From positions 1-64,000 of the forward strand of contig CALFWO010000031.1 of assembly GCA_937928045.1 (NCBI GenBank): a stretch of DNA of 64,000 nucleotides, read 5' to 3'. The position numbers and the translations under genes are program-made. This document shows, in pieces, positions 1 to 8,184 of the stretch (position 1 is its first letter; every line of letters begins with the position of its first letter). The notes beneath the pieces are model-generated. The model saw only the letters and a list, made by a program, of their open reading frames with translations. It had not been told where the DNA came from and ran no database searches. Origin of the DNA: an uncultured Saprospiraceae bacterium. GTDB lineage: Bacteria; Bacteroidota; Bacteroidia; Chitinophagales; Saprospiraceae.

Positions 1-2
1 CA

Positions 3-80
3 GATGAAATGGTAGAGAAGTATATTGAAGGTCACCGAAAGAATCCAAATGACAAAGAAGATAACTTCTTTTTGGAATGA
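3..80 (+). mobile_element. tnpA: 3' end of an IS200/IS605-family transposase (TnpA), partial
   Basis: The window opens inside a reading frame that gives 25 residues and then a TGA stop at 78-80. It contains the segment EMVEKYIEGHRKNP and ends in NFFLE, which resembles the C-terminal helix of Y1-type (HUH) IS200 transposases, where the catalytic tyrosine helix is followed by a short acidic tail. The stop is followed within 30 bases by a perfect hairpin like those at the right end of IS200/IS605 elements. TnpA cuts and joins single-stranded DNA beside such hairpins. Only the tail is visible, so the family call rests on the tail and the hairpin together. The catalytic residues lie outside the window. 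Confidence 0.62.
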
Positions 81-86
81 AAGAGA

Positions 87-130
87 GGACTTTAGTCCGG
101 AGCAGTAACCCACCTACTTCAAGTAGGTGG
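87..130 (+). repeat. Right-end hairpins of the IS200/IS605-like element
   Basis: Two stem-loops follow the transposase stop. The first is GGAC-ttta-GTCC at 87-98. The second is a perfect 10-base-pair stem with a one-base nominal loop at 110-130 (CCACCTACTT / AAGTAGGTGG). IS200/IS605 elements carry sub-terminal imperfect palindromes rather than terminal inverted repeats, and the transposase cuts a short distance outside the hairpin. The exact right boundary cannot be fixed from one copy, but the interrupted downstream reading frame starts at about 138, so the junction is probably between 131 and 145. Confidence 0.6.
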
Positions 131-137
131 TATTTGA

Positions 138-632
138 GTTATAAAAGGAATTCGAGACACTTTTGAAACAAGATTGAATCTAAACGATTTGAAAGGTTCC
201 GTAAATTTAAATGGAGAGCAATTGACTCATCCTGATTCTTTGGAGAAATATATTCTGAAGGCACGGGATATGTGGCGCAATGATTCTTATTGGTTGTTTT
301 TACCGTTCAAATTGAAAGATTCCGGTGTTCGTTTGTCTTATGCCGGAGTTGGAGATTTAGATAGTTTGAATGGCTGTGAAAAACTGGAAATGACTTTTGA
401 GGAAGTTGGAAAAACTCCAGATAATAAATATGTCCTTTGGGTTCATCCAACAACCAAGCATATTGTTCAATGGGATTTTTACCCTAAAGCCGAAGATGAA
501 AAACCAAGGTTTACTACGCCTTGGGTTAACTATAAGCAGTTTGAAAATATATGGCTATCGGATCAGCGAGGAGGTGATTATTTGATTTCTGAAATTGAAG
601 TAGGGGAGCAACTCGCCCAGCATTTTAAATAA
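138..632 (+). pseudogene. 5'-truncated gene resembling the DUF6503 family, interrupted by the IS element
   Basis: The open frame begins just after an in-frame TGA at 135-137, right beside the IS200-like right end, and runs to the TAA at 630-632. The first possible start is a weak TTG at 174. The protein lacks a signal peptide and starts in mid-domain. The visible part includes the motifs NDSYWLFLPFKLKDSG, NKYVLWV and KPRFTTPW, which I recall from a Bacteroidota exported family of roughly 240-260 residues annotated as DUF6503 and resembling LolA-like lipid-binding folds. About the first 40% of that length is missing. The most likely history is insertion of the IS element, with loss of the promoter and signal peptide. 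The family name is from memory; truncation is clear from the context. Confidence 0.6.
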
Positions 633-644
633 TGATACTAAAAC

Positions 645-1706
645 TTAAGATTTTTCTTTCATTAATTTTTCAAGGGCGATAACTTGTTGGCGAAGTTCAC
701 CTAGTCGATTGTAAATGGCATTGTTCTTCGTATATTCTTTCATTGGCAATGCTGGCCCGCCTGCGTACATTCCCGGTGTTGTTATATTTTTAATCACTCC
801 TGCACGGTGCATTAAATATACATCATCACAAATCTCAACATGGTCCTTTATCATAGTTCCTCCGCTTGCAACTACACGGTTGCCGATCACAGATGAACCC
901 GCGCACAAAAAGCCGGAGACTGCTATACAATTTTCACCAAAAGTAACATTGTGGGCGATGTGACATAGGTTGTCAAAAATGCACCCATCCCCGATGGATG
1001 TTGTGCCGTAAGTGCCTCGGTCGATGGTGGAATTTGCTCCAATAGAAACACGATTACCAATTACGACATTTCCGGTCTGAGGAATTCTATGATGGTTGAA
1101 TTGTTCATCTTGTGCAAAGCCAAATCCTTCTCCGCCGATGACCGTATTGGACATAATAATGCAGTCGTTTCCAATGACACAATCCCAGCCAATGATGCTA
1201 GCCGGATGTATTCGTACATTGTTTCCGATTACTGCATTGTGTTCGATGACGACGTTAGCCATAAGATGGCATCCATTACCTAGTTTAACTCCTTTTTCGA
1301 TGACTACATTTGGACCAATATTAACGTCTTTGGGAAGTTTGACAGAGTCGTGAATTGTTGCTGACTTGTGAATATTATGCCAGCCATTTTGGTTGTAATC
1401 ATGATCAGCGTATTTCAACTTTATTTTGGCGTGAGATAATTTCAAATTTGTACTTGTTAGAATAGCAACTTGGTCATTAAATTTTTCTGCTTGGGGTTGG
1501 AGTTTTTGAGGGATAACAATGGCCGATGCTCCTTGTGATACGACTTGTTCCAGTACTATCGCATCTGGTACAAATACTAAGTCCCCTTTTTTACAATTTT
1601 GAAAAGCTGCAATTCTCTTTAATTTTAATGAAGTCTTTCCTTGGATGCTTTTTAAGCCCATGGATTCACCAGTAGCTTTGAATAGTTGTTTAGCGGTAAG
1701 ATTCAT
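645..1706 (-). CDS. lpxD: UDP-3-O-acylglucosamine N-acyltransferase
   Basis: This 353-residue protein adds the second hydroxyacyl chain to the glucosamine of the lipid A precursor in the cytoplasm. The N-terminal part (residues 1-100) matches the LpxD uridine-binding domain, with the segment GDLVFVPD. Residues 105-300 form a left-handed beta helix built of hexapeptide repeats such as IGNNVR and IGNDCI. The catalytic histidine is expected at H252 in DNLCHIAHNV, equivalent to E. coli H239. GGEGFGF at 191-197 is the conserved loop. The C-terminal coiled segment (GELRQQVIALEKLMKE) completes the trimer. Length is normal. The gene stands alone; Bacteroidota usually place lpxD next to lpxC-fabZ, so this may be an additional copy. 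Confidence in the family is high, and in it being the main housekeeping copy moderate. Confidence 0.88.
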   Translation of the reverse strand: MNLTAKQLFKATGESMGLKSIQGKTSLKLKRIAAFQNCKKGDLVFVPDAIVLEQVVSQGASAIVIPQKLQPQAEKFNDQVAILTSTNLKLSHAKIKLKYADHDYNQNGWHNIHKSATIHDSVKLPKDVNIGPNVVIEKGVKLGNGCHLMANVVIEHNAVIGNNVRIHPASIIGWDCVIGNDCIIMSNTVIGGEGFGFAQDEQFNHHRIPQTGNVVIGNRVSIGANSTIDRGTYGTTSIGDGCIFDNLCHIAHNVTFGENCIAVSGFLCAGSSVIGNRVVASGGTMIKDHVEICDDVYLMHRAGVIKNITTPGMYAGGPALPMKEYTKNNAIYNRLGELRQQVIALEKLMKEKS

Positions 1707-1816
1707 GAATGGCAGTTGAGTTGAAGCGAAATTATAAAATTCTAAATAGATAAATACGGTAAGAAAGAGACTAAAGTTAATAAGCAGTTGTCACTGTATT
1801 GTTGAGATTTATATAA

Positions 1817-2509
1817 TTATCCCATTTCTAAAACCATAGGAGAGTGATCGGACAATTTTTTCTCTCTCCATTCATGCAAATAATAACATTTTTTAATGAT
1901 TGGAAAAAGGTCGGCTGAGCAGTAAGTATGGTCGTAGCGATATCCATTTCCCTGGTGCGAATACCAACTGTATTCTTTGACATTTCCATGAAGCTTTCGA
2001 AAAGCGTCGTGGCAATGTAGTGCTTCCATCTTTTTTAAATACTCAGAATACCAAAAAGAATCGCCTTTTTGGTCAAGACCATTAATTCCAGAATTATAGT
2101 CGCCAGCTATGATTATAGGACGATCTGCTTTTTTTAGTTGGTCAACTAAATATGGAAATAATTTATGTTTCTTTTTGTGCGGTAAATAGACTCCATAAAT
2201 ACTAAATGCTGGATATATAGCTTCGATTATTGCGTTAGGAAAGTTGATATCAGATTGGATGTGAAGTTTGGTGTCCGCTGGTAGTAGAGAAGCAATTAGA
2301 ACAGAGTTTAAGGTGCTAGTGGCGGCATGTGTCATTTGAATTTTGTAGCCCGCCTGAAGTAATAGGCTACGAATCTTTAGTCCGCTTGCATTGTTTTTAA
2401 ACTCAGATAGTACCAGACAAGTAGCATTTTCATTGGATAGTGCTCTAACGATTTGGGCGATCCTAGAACCGCCTCCTTGCTGAATATTCCAAGAGATAAG
2501 TTTAAACAT
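1817..2509 (-). CDS. Endonuclease/exonuclease/phosphatase (EEP) family protein
   Basis: A 230-residue soluble protein of the DNase I / exonuclease III fold. The family signatures are in order: SWNIQQG (N8), the metal-binding glutamate in VLSEFKNN (E36), the catalytic GDYNSG (D137, N139), YDHTYCS (D193, H194) and the terminal LSDHSPM (D221, H222). These are the metal-binding and general-base residues of the fold, so the enzyme should be active on a phosphodiester or phosphomonoester. There is no signal peptide, so it acts in the cytoplasm. The gene lies 15 bases downstream of ku on the same strand, which suggests co-transcription and a possible role in trimming DNA ends. The substrate cannot be read from the sequence; other members of the fold hydrolyse sphingomyelin or phosphoinositides. 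Confidence 0.8.
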   Translation of the reverse strand: MFKLISWNIQQGGGSRIAQIVRALSNENATCLVLSEFKNNASGLKIRSLLLQAGYKIQMTHAATSTLNSVLIASLLPADTKLHIQSDINFPNAIIEAIYPAFSIYGVYLPHKKKHKLFPYLVDQLKKADRPIIIAGDYNSGINGLDQKGDSFWYSEYLKKMEALHCHDAFRKLHGNVKEYSWYSHQGNGYRYDHTYCSADLFPIIKKCYYLHEWREKKLSDHSPMVLEMG

Positions 2510-2524
2510 AAATTAAAGGTAGAT

Positions 2525-3316
2525 TTAACCCGCCTTTTTCAATTGCTTAGCATCTTCGATTGATTTTTTAAGAGCAGACATGATGTCAACAACCGGTTCT
2601 TCTTCACCTTGCTCTGAAATCTTGACTATTTCTTTTCCTTGGATTTTTTGATCAACAAGATCCATTAAGGCGTCTCGATATCGATCATCGAAATTTACTT
2701 CGTCAAAACTCATGCTTAAGGAATCTACAAGTGTTTTTGCCAAAGCTAGTTGCGATTCATCAACTTTTCCTTCAATCAAATCTGGAACATCGGCTACTGA
2801 TCTAACTTCGTAAGGGTATCGAAGTTTGTACATAATCAACGCGTTTTTATGTGGAGCAAGAAGCACAACATCTTCTCGATCTCTTAAAATGATTCTTCCA
2901 ATTCCCGCTTTGTTGGTAGACTTCAATGTTTGACAAAATAAGCTGAAAGTATCAACTGCAGCTTTTGCGCTTGGTCCTACGTAATACACCGCTTCAAATC
3001 TACTGGGGTGGACTTCATTAATGTCCACAAAAGCCTTGATGTCGATAGCTTTGGTTGATTCTAGTTTTACTTGATCCAGTTCTTCCCCAGTGAAAATAAC
3101 GTATTGATCTTTTTCATATTCAAATCCTTTAACGATATCATCTCGACCTACGACTTGTTCGCATTCTTTACAAGTTTTTTTATAGCCAATTCGACCATTA
3201 TCTTCCTTATGAATTTGCTTAAAACTTATGTTGCCTTTGGTTTCTACGGCATTGAATATCTGAATCGGAATAGTTACTAGACTAAATCGAATGTGTCCTT
3301 TCCAAACTGATCTCAT
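2525..3316 (-). CDS. ku: Non-homologous end-joining protein Ku
   Basis: This 263-residue protein matches bacterial Ku, a homodimeric ring that threads onto broken DNA ends and recruits LigD. It begins MRSVWKGHIRFSLVTIPIQI, the classic start of the family, followed by a beta-barrel core with VHPSRFEAVYYVGP and the bridge region KLRYPYEVRSVADVP. A CKEC pair at residues 49-52 may bind a metal or simply be a family variant. The C-terminus is short and lysine-rich (KKSIEDAKQLKKAG), as is typical for LigD-interacting bacterial Ku. The EEP nuclease gene follows 15 bases downstream, and ligD lies upstream on the same strand, separated by a kinase and a peptide gene. Length is standard. Confidence 0.95.
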   Translation of the reverse strand: MRSVWKGHIRFSLVTIPIQIFNAVETKGNISFKQIHKEDNGRIGYKKTCKECEQVVGRDDIVKGFEYEKDQYVIFTGEELDQVKLESTKAIDIKAFVDINEVHPSRFEAVYYVGPSAKAAVDTFSLFCQTLKSTNKAGIGRIILRDREDVVLLAPHKNALIMYKLRYPYEVRSVADVPDLIEGKVDESQLALAKTLVDSLSMSFDEVNFDDRYRDALMDLVDQKIQGKEIVKISEQGEEEPVVDIMSALKKSIEDAKQLKKAG

Positions 3317-3458
3317 GATTATACTTTATACAATGAGCTGTCAAGGTACAAAATGAAATTAGGAATCAATATAATTTAGGATCCTCAGATAATTGTTTTA
3401 ATATTTTTGGAACTACGCGGCTTGCGGAAATAACGTCCTGAGATCGAATCAGAATAAG

Positions 3459-5516
3459 TTAGCTCGTGAATTCTTTTGAACTTTTTTTTATTGTCTTGAA
3501 GTAAGATTCGTTAGGTATTGAGAAAAAGAAAGAGGAACCTCCACCTGCCCGAGGTGTGGTCCAGATTTTCCCGGAATATAGGTTCAATATTTTCCTGCAA
3601 CTTGGCAAACCAATTCCAGAACCATTGAAACTTTTACGGTCGTTTAGTCTCTGGAAAACAACAAAAATTTTCTCTTTGAAAGTAGGATCAATTCCAATGC
3701 CGTTGTCATGGACCGCAAATACATAGTTGGTGTCCTTGGAATAACTTTCAATAAGTATTTTGGGAGTTTCACTGTCGTTAAATTTTATACCGTTGTCAAT
3801 TAGTTGATACAGTATTTGGTGAAAATGGTTTTTACCCATGAAAATATTAGGAAGATTTGAAGACTCAATAGTCAAATTTTTTCCGCTGTATTTTTCTTGA
3901 ATTTTATAAATAACTTCCTCTTTTGTTTTGGTGGTATTTAGTTCCTTATTGGGAGCTGTGGAATTGGTTTCAATGATAGAGTAAGATTTGAGGTCTTCCA
4001 AAAGGTTCTGCATTTGAACAACTCCGCTTAGTATAAAATCCATATACTCTTTGCTGGTTTCTTCACTCGCTTTTCCTATTCTTCGTTTCAAAAGAGAGGC
4101 AAAACTTCCAATGTTCCTTAGGGGTTCTTTAAGGTCGTGAGAAATAATATTTGCATATTCTTTCAAGTCTCTATTTGAAGACTTTAATTGTTCAACTTGT
4201 TCCAGGATCTTTTGGTTGGAACTTTGAAGCAATTGGTTTTTCTCTTTTTGTAGTTTATTGTTTTTTGCTGTTAGAATTGTATAAAGTAAAAGGAAAAATG
4301 AAACAAATGAAACTCCACCCATCCACAATAGCTTTTTGAAAGTACTGATTTTTGCATCTTTTTTTAATAGTGCAATTTCTTTGTTTCTTTCAAGTTCCCT
4401 TACTTCATAATCTTTTTTCAAAGATCCCATTGCTTTGGTTAATTCTTCATTGTTTAAAGAATCGTTTAGTGTGATAAGTTTGTCTGTGTATTTTTTATAA
4501 TCTTCAAGATTATTTTGTTGGTAGTAAATTTCGGCGTAATATTTATAAATTGTGGGCATTGTTGCCAATTCATTGTTTTCCTTTGCGATAGTATAACTTT
4601 GATCTAGGAATTTCAACGCTTTGTCAATTTCCTTGGTGTAGATATGGATTTTTGTAAACCCTTCTAAAGTGTATCCAATCAATGGGTAATCTTTAATTGC
4701 TGTAGCAATTTGATGAGCCTCTTCGATACACTTTGTGCCTTTTTTTATATCACCGTTGGTTGTATAAATTGAACCAAGATTGTAAAGTGTCCAAGCGATA
4801 TCTTGTTTGCTTTCCATCTCATATGCCATTCTTAAAGCTTCTTCACTATACTCAATAGATTCGGTCATTTTAGATTGGTGCTCGTAAACCGAGCCTATTG
4901 CTCCAACAGCCCAGAAAACTCCTTTTTTATCATTTTCTTTTTTCCATAGTTCTAACGCCATTTTGAATTGATCTAATGCCAACTCAAAATGGTTTTGGTA
5001 AAAAAAGTTATTGCCAATTGCAAAATGCAACTTGGCTAAGTTCTTTTTATCGTCTACTTTTTGATGATATTCCAGTGCTTTGAGTTGATGTTCATAGGCT
5101 TTGGAATAGTTGCCGAGATATACTAGATTATTTCCGTTGAGTGAATTGAATTTCGCTACTAGATATTCCTCATCTTTAGGAATGATAAGAAGAATGCTGT
5201 CTACGATTTCTGAAGAGAATTGATAATTTCCGGATTGATATTCATAGCTAGCCTCTCCAAGAATTGCTTTAAACTGTAGGTTACTGTTCTTTAATTTTTG
5301 ACCGATTTGATTGGCCTGCTGAAAAAGGACTTTAGCTTTCTCCAAGTCTCTACCAGTAGTTAGTATTTGTTTGCCTTCTTCTATGAGGGCTTCAGCTTCA
5401 CTGATCTGAACTTTGCGTTCAGATGCAACTAGGCTAATTGGGTTTGCTATGTTAGAAAGCAATAAAACAATTAGCACTGAATTAAATGAAACTAATATGT
5501 TTTTTATGTAAAGCAA
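3459..5516 (-). CDS. TPR-containing membrane sensor histidine kinase
   Basis: A 685-residue sensor. Residues 1-32 form a signal or anchor segment. Residues 35-390 hold about eight tetratricopeptide repeats, for example AWTLYNLGSIYTTNGD and LAKLHFAIGNNFFYQ, which should lie in the periplasm. A coiled stretch (about 370-395) leads into a transmembrane helix near 396-416, then a second coiled coil. The HisKA domain carries the phospho-acceptor at H460 in ISHDLKEPLRN. The HATPase domain follows with QLIDNGIKF, VHDNGIGID and GSGIGLPSC. No receiver domain or adjacent response regulator is present, so its partner is elsewhere. The gene starts 60 bases after the stop codon of a small GG-leader peptide gene, with a strong hairpin in between. 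The TPR region probably binds a protein or peptide ligand; this is inference. Confidence 0.88.
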   Translation of the reverse strand: MLYIKNILVSFNSVLIVLLLSNIANPISLVASERKVQISEAEALIEEGKQILTTGRDLEKAKVLFQQANQIGQKLKNSNLQFKAILGEASYEYQSGNYQFSSEIVDSILLIIPKDEEYLVAKFNSLNGNNLVYLGNYSKAYEHQLKALEYHQKVDDKKNLAKLHFAIGNNFFYQNHFELALDQFKMALELWKKENDKKGVFWAVGAIGSVYEHQSKMTESIEYSEEALRMAYEMESKQDIAWTLYNLGSIYTTNGDIKKGTKCIEEAHQIATAIKDYPLIGYTLEGFTKIHIYTKEIDKALKFLDQSYTIAKENNELATMPTIYKYYAEIYYQQNNLEDYKKYTDKLITLNDSLNNEELTKAMGSLKKDYEVRELERNKEIALLKKDAKISTFKKLLWMGGVSFVSFFLLLYTILTAKNNKLQKEKNQLLQSSNQKILEQVEQLKSSNRDLKEYANIISHDLKEPLRNIGSFASLLKRRIGKASEETSKEYMDFILSGVVQMQNLLEDLKSYSIIETNSTAPNKELNTTKTKEEVIYKIQEKYSGKNLTIESSNLPNIFMGKNHFHQILYQLIDNGIKFNDSETPKILIESYSKDTNYVFAVHDNGIGIDPTFKEKIFVVFQRLNDRKSFNGSGIGLPSCRKILNLYSGKIWTTPRAGGGSSFFFSIPNESYFKTIKKSSKEFTS

Positions 5517-5539
5517 TAGAGTTGGGTTTAGAAGAAAAG

Positions 5540-5570
5540 AAAGTTCTCGACGATTATCGTCGAGAACTTT
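5540..5570 (-). terminator. Strong hairpin between the small peptide gene and the TPR kinase gene
   Basis: A perfect inverted repeat with 15-base arms (5540-5554 and 5556-5570) around a single central base. Read on the minus strand, the stem is followed by a T-rich run (about 5539-5530). It lies 7 bases past the peptide stop and about 23 bases before the kinase start. It fits an intrinsic terminator for the peptide gene, leaving kinase expression dependent on read-through or on a promoter inside the peptide gene. Confidence 0.7.
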
Positions 5571-5576
5571 AAAGCT

Positions 5577-5741
5577 TTAAGGCCTGTCAATGTGCCAGTT
5601 GCCAATTGAGTTTGTAGTTGGTCGCATAGGCCTAGATCCTCCGCCTATAAGGCCTCCCCAGCTTATGCCTCCTTTAACAGATGACATGTTTACTGTTGAA
5701 ATTGAAAATTTTGTTAGGTTTTTAATAGACTTTTCTTTCAT
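5577..5741 (-). CDS. Small peptide with a double-glycine leader, RiPP- or signal-peptide-like
   Basis: This frame was translated by hand. It encodes 54 residues from the ATG at 5741 to the TAA at 5577. The first 25 residues (beginning MKEKSIKNLTKFSIS and ending MSSVKGG) look like a GG-type leader: basic start, hydrophobic/hydroxyl middle and a Gly-Gly before the cut. The remaining 29 residues are rich in glycine and contain two tryptophans, WGGLIGGG early and GNWHIDRP at the end. In Bacteroidota, peptides of this form are natural product or bacteriocin-like precursors exported by C39-peptidase ABC transporters. There is no cysteine, so lanthipeptide chemistry is unlikely. No modifying enzyme or C39 transporter lies in the window. 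A strong hairpin follows at once. A chance ORF is possible, but the leader pattern and terminator argue against it. Confidence 0.5.
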   Translation of the reverse strand: MKEKSIKNLTKFSISTVNMSSVKGGISWGGLIGGGSRPMRPTTNSIGNWHIDRP

Positions 5742-5868
5742 GGTAATATGATGTTTGATTTAATAAACTTTTCGTGTAGGGGAGAATTGCTCGAGAGGGA
5801 GAGCTAAACAGGGGATGGATATTATCCAGTAAGACTAAAACCATGCCAACAGGAAAGAATCCAAAATA

Positions 5869-8163
5869 CTATTGTGCGGAAACCCAACCTTTCCAAACTG
5901 GTTCGCGCAATGTTCCAGTACTTGAATAACTAGCAAATTCAACGTTGCATTTAAATTTTGCTTCAAGCCAAGTCGTGCGATGGGCTTCTTCAATATCTTC
6001 CTTTATAATCTTCTTGGTTACTTTTAATGTGTTGAGTCTTTTCTTGATCGCTTTAAGCGTGGAATGATCAAATCCAGTACCGACTTTGCCCAAATAAGTG
6101 ATTTTATCATCTTCAAATTGGGCGAGATGCAAAGCGCCGATCATTCCCGATCGATCCCCTTCACCCTGAGTATATCCAATTACAGTAGCAACAAGTTCTG
6201 ATCTTACTTTGATCTTTAACCAACCATCAGATCTCTGTCCAGGAAAATAAGGTGCACGTTTGTCCTTTGCCATAATTCCTTCCATGCTTGCGGCTTTTAT
6301 TCCATCGAAAAGTGCTTTGCCGTCTTCAAAGGCTTGGCTAACTCGGAAATATTTCATTTTCGGAATGATACCATGGAGCATGGCATGTCTTCTCTGCTGT
6401 GGCTTTTGCATCAGATCGTGTCCATCAACAATAAGACAATCGAAAATATAGCAAGTTGCTTTTTTGCTTACACTAGCTTTTTCAATACTGCGCTCTCCCA
6501 TAGTGTGCATCCTAGAGATGACCTCTGAGAACAATGGCCTTCCTCCTTCGTCTAACACCACGATTTCTCCATCAAATATTCCTTCTTCAATTTCAAATTC
6601 TTTTCTTGCTGCGGTAAGTTTTGGAAAATGCTTGCTTATATCTCTTCCAGACCTTGAAATTATTTGAATATTGTTTTCATTAACGATAATAAAAACTCTA
6701 ATTCCATCCCATTTGATTTCATAATGGTAATGGGCTGCTGTTGGTACAGTTTTCCTCGGGTTAGCCAACATCGGTTTAGGAATCTTGTTGTACGTATTTA
6801 AATTGGGTAATTCTATCGCTTTGGATAACCATTGGTTGTTTTTTGTTTTGAATAAATTATAGCTGGCTTGAAATTTTTTTCCGAGCAACTTAAATTTAAG
6901 CTTGTTTTCCTTTTTCTCTATCCATTCGAAAGTTCCAGTTTCTACAATCCACATTTCTCCTCCTCCATATTCATCTGTAGGGATTTTTCCTTCGAAGGAT
7001 AAATATTTCACGGGGTGATCTTCCGTTCGAATGGCTAACCTGGCTTTGTCCAATTTTGTTGGTAAGGCTTTAGGAATTGCCCATGACAAAAGAACGCCTT
7101 CAGATTCTAATCTTAGATCATAGTGCAAATTGGAAGCATCGTGTAGTTGAATGACAAAACGTTGTTGGTTAACGTAGAGCACTTCTGCAGTAGGTTCGGA
7201 AGTCTTAGAGAAATTTCTTTTGGCTTTATAACTGTCCAATTTTTCTTCCGATTTATTAACAGAATGAATTTTAGAGCGATCGGCATAATCATGTAGCGGT
7301 CTTGGGCTTGAAGCATATTCTTCCCAAGGATTTCCTTTTGCGAATTGTTGATCAATATTGCGAAGGTGATACTGTCTTGAAGATTCCAACTCCTCGAGCT
7401 GATCCCAAAAAATTGGAGTTGAAATAGGAGCTCCTGCTTTACCTCTCAGGCTATAAGGAGAGACACAAGTATTGCCCTTATAATTTCGATAAATGTCAAG
7501 AAGAATTTTTCCTTTTCTTTTCCCTTTGTGAACCGCCAATGTGCAGAAAGGTGCCTTCTGTTTTATAAAACTTAGACAGAATTTTTTTAAACTTTCCACT
7601 ACTTCTTTGAAATTCCAATTTGGCAGAATCGGAATGTAAATATGCAAACCTTTTGAGCCAGATGTTTTTAGAAATGGATTGTAGTCATGAGCGATTAAAT
7701 ACTCTTTCAGTAGAAAAGCAAGTTCTTTTATTTTTGGAAATTCACTATCACTTAATGGGTCCAAATCGAAAATAATATGATCTGGGTGATTAATATGTTG
7801 AATTGTCGATCCCATGGGGTGCAATTCCAAGGCAGCAAGATTTGCTAACCAAGCAAGGGTCGCTTTGTTATTTGAGATCACGTAGCTATTGTCTTCGCCT
7901 TCTAGCTGCTGACTATTTACCCAATCCGGAGTCCATTTGGGTTTGTTCTTGGAATAGAATTTTTTCCCTTCCACACCATCCGGCCATCTGATTAAAGTGA
8001 GTGGTCTTCCTTTTAAGTGAGGTAAAAATTTGTCGGAATTTTCAAGGTAGTAATTGATTAATTCAGCTTTTACAATGCCAGCCGTTGGATAAAGAATTTT
8101 ATCCAAGTTTGTCAACTTAAGTCGATGACCATCAATCTCTGTAAAAATTGGTTTGGACGGCAT
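5869..8163 (-). CDS. ligD: DNA ligase D (polymerase, phosphoesterase and ligase domains)
   Basis: A 764-residue three-domain enzyme that repairs double-strand breaks with Ku. Residues 1-290 form the primase-like polymerase, with metal-binding IIFDLDP (D133, D135) and D223 in LLDIYRN. Residues 325-440 form the 3'-phosphoesterase, with QLHDASNLHYDLR (H341, H347, D349) and EDHP (H383), so its active site is intact. Residues 465-764 form the ATP-dependent ligase: the nucleotidyl lysine is K484 in EIKWDGIR, followed by FDGEIVVLD, EGIMAKDKRAPY and WLKIKV. The order POL-PE-LIG is as in Mycobacterium, whereas Pseudomonas and many others have PE-LIG-POL. A small HELGH protein gene lies just upstream on the same strand (21-base gap). 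ku is downstream beyond the peptide and kinase genes. Confidence 0.95.
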   Translation of the reverse strand: MPSKPIFTEIDGHRLKLTNLDKILYPTAGIVKAELINYYLENSDKFLPHLKGRPLTLIRWPDGVEGKKFYSKNKPKWTPDWVNSQQLEGEDNSYVISNNKATLAWLANLAALELHPMGSTIQHINHPDHIIFDLDPLSDSEFPKIKELAFLLKEYLIAHDYNPFLKTSGSKGLHIYIPILPNWNFKEVVESLKKFCLSFIKQKAPFCTLAVHKGKRKGKILLDIYRNYKGNTCVSPYSLRGKAGAPISTPIFWDQLEELESSRQYHLRNIDQQFAKGNPWEEYASSPRPLHDYADRSKIHSVNKSEEKLDSYKAKRNFSKTSEPTAEVLYVNQQRFVIQLHDASNLHYDLRLESEGVLLSWAIPKALPTKLDKARLAIRTEDHPVKYLSFEGKIPTDEYGGGEMWIVETGTFEWIEKKENKLKFKLLGKKFQASYNLFKTKNNQWLSKAIELPNLNTYNKIPKPMLANPRKTVPTAAHYHYEIKWDGIRVFIIVNENNIQIISRSGRDISKHFPKLTAARKEFEIEEGIFDGEIVVLDEGGRPLFSEVISRMHTMGERSIEKASVSKKATCYIFDCLIVDGHDLMQKPQQRRHAMLHGIIPKMKYFRVSQAFEDGKALFDGIKAASMEGIMAKDKRAPYFPGQRSDGWLKIKVRSELVATVIGYTQGEGDRSGMIGALHLAQFEDDKITYLGKVGTGFDHSTLKAIKKRLNTLKVTKKIIKEDIEEAHRTTWLEAKFKCNVEFASYSSTGTLREPVWKGWVSAQ

Positions 8164-8184
8164 TTGGTGAAAATAGCGAATTAA

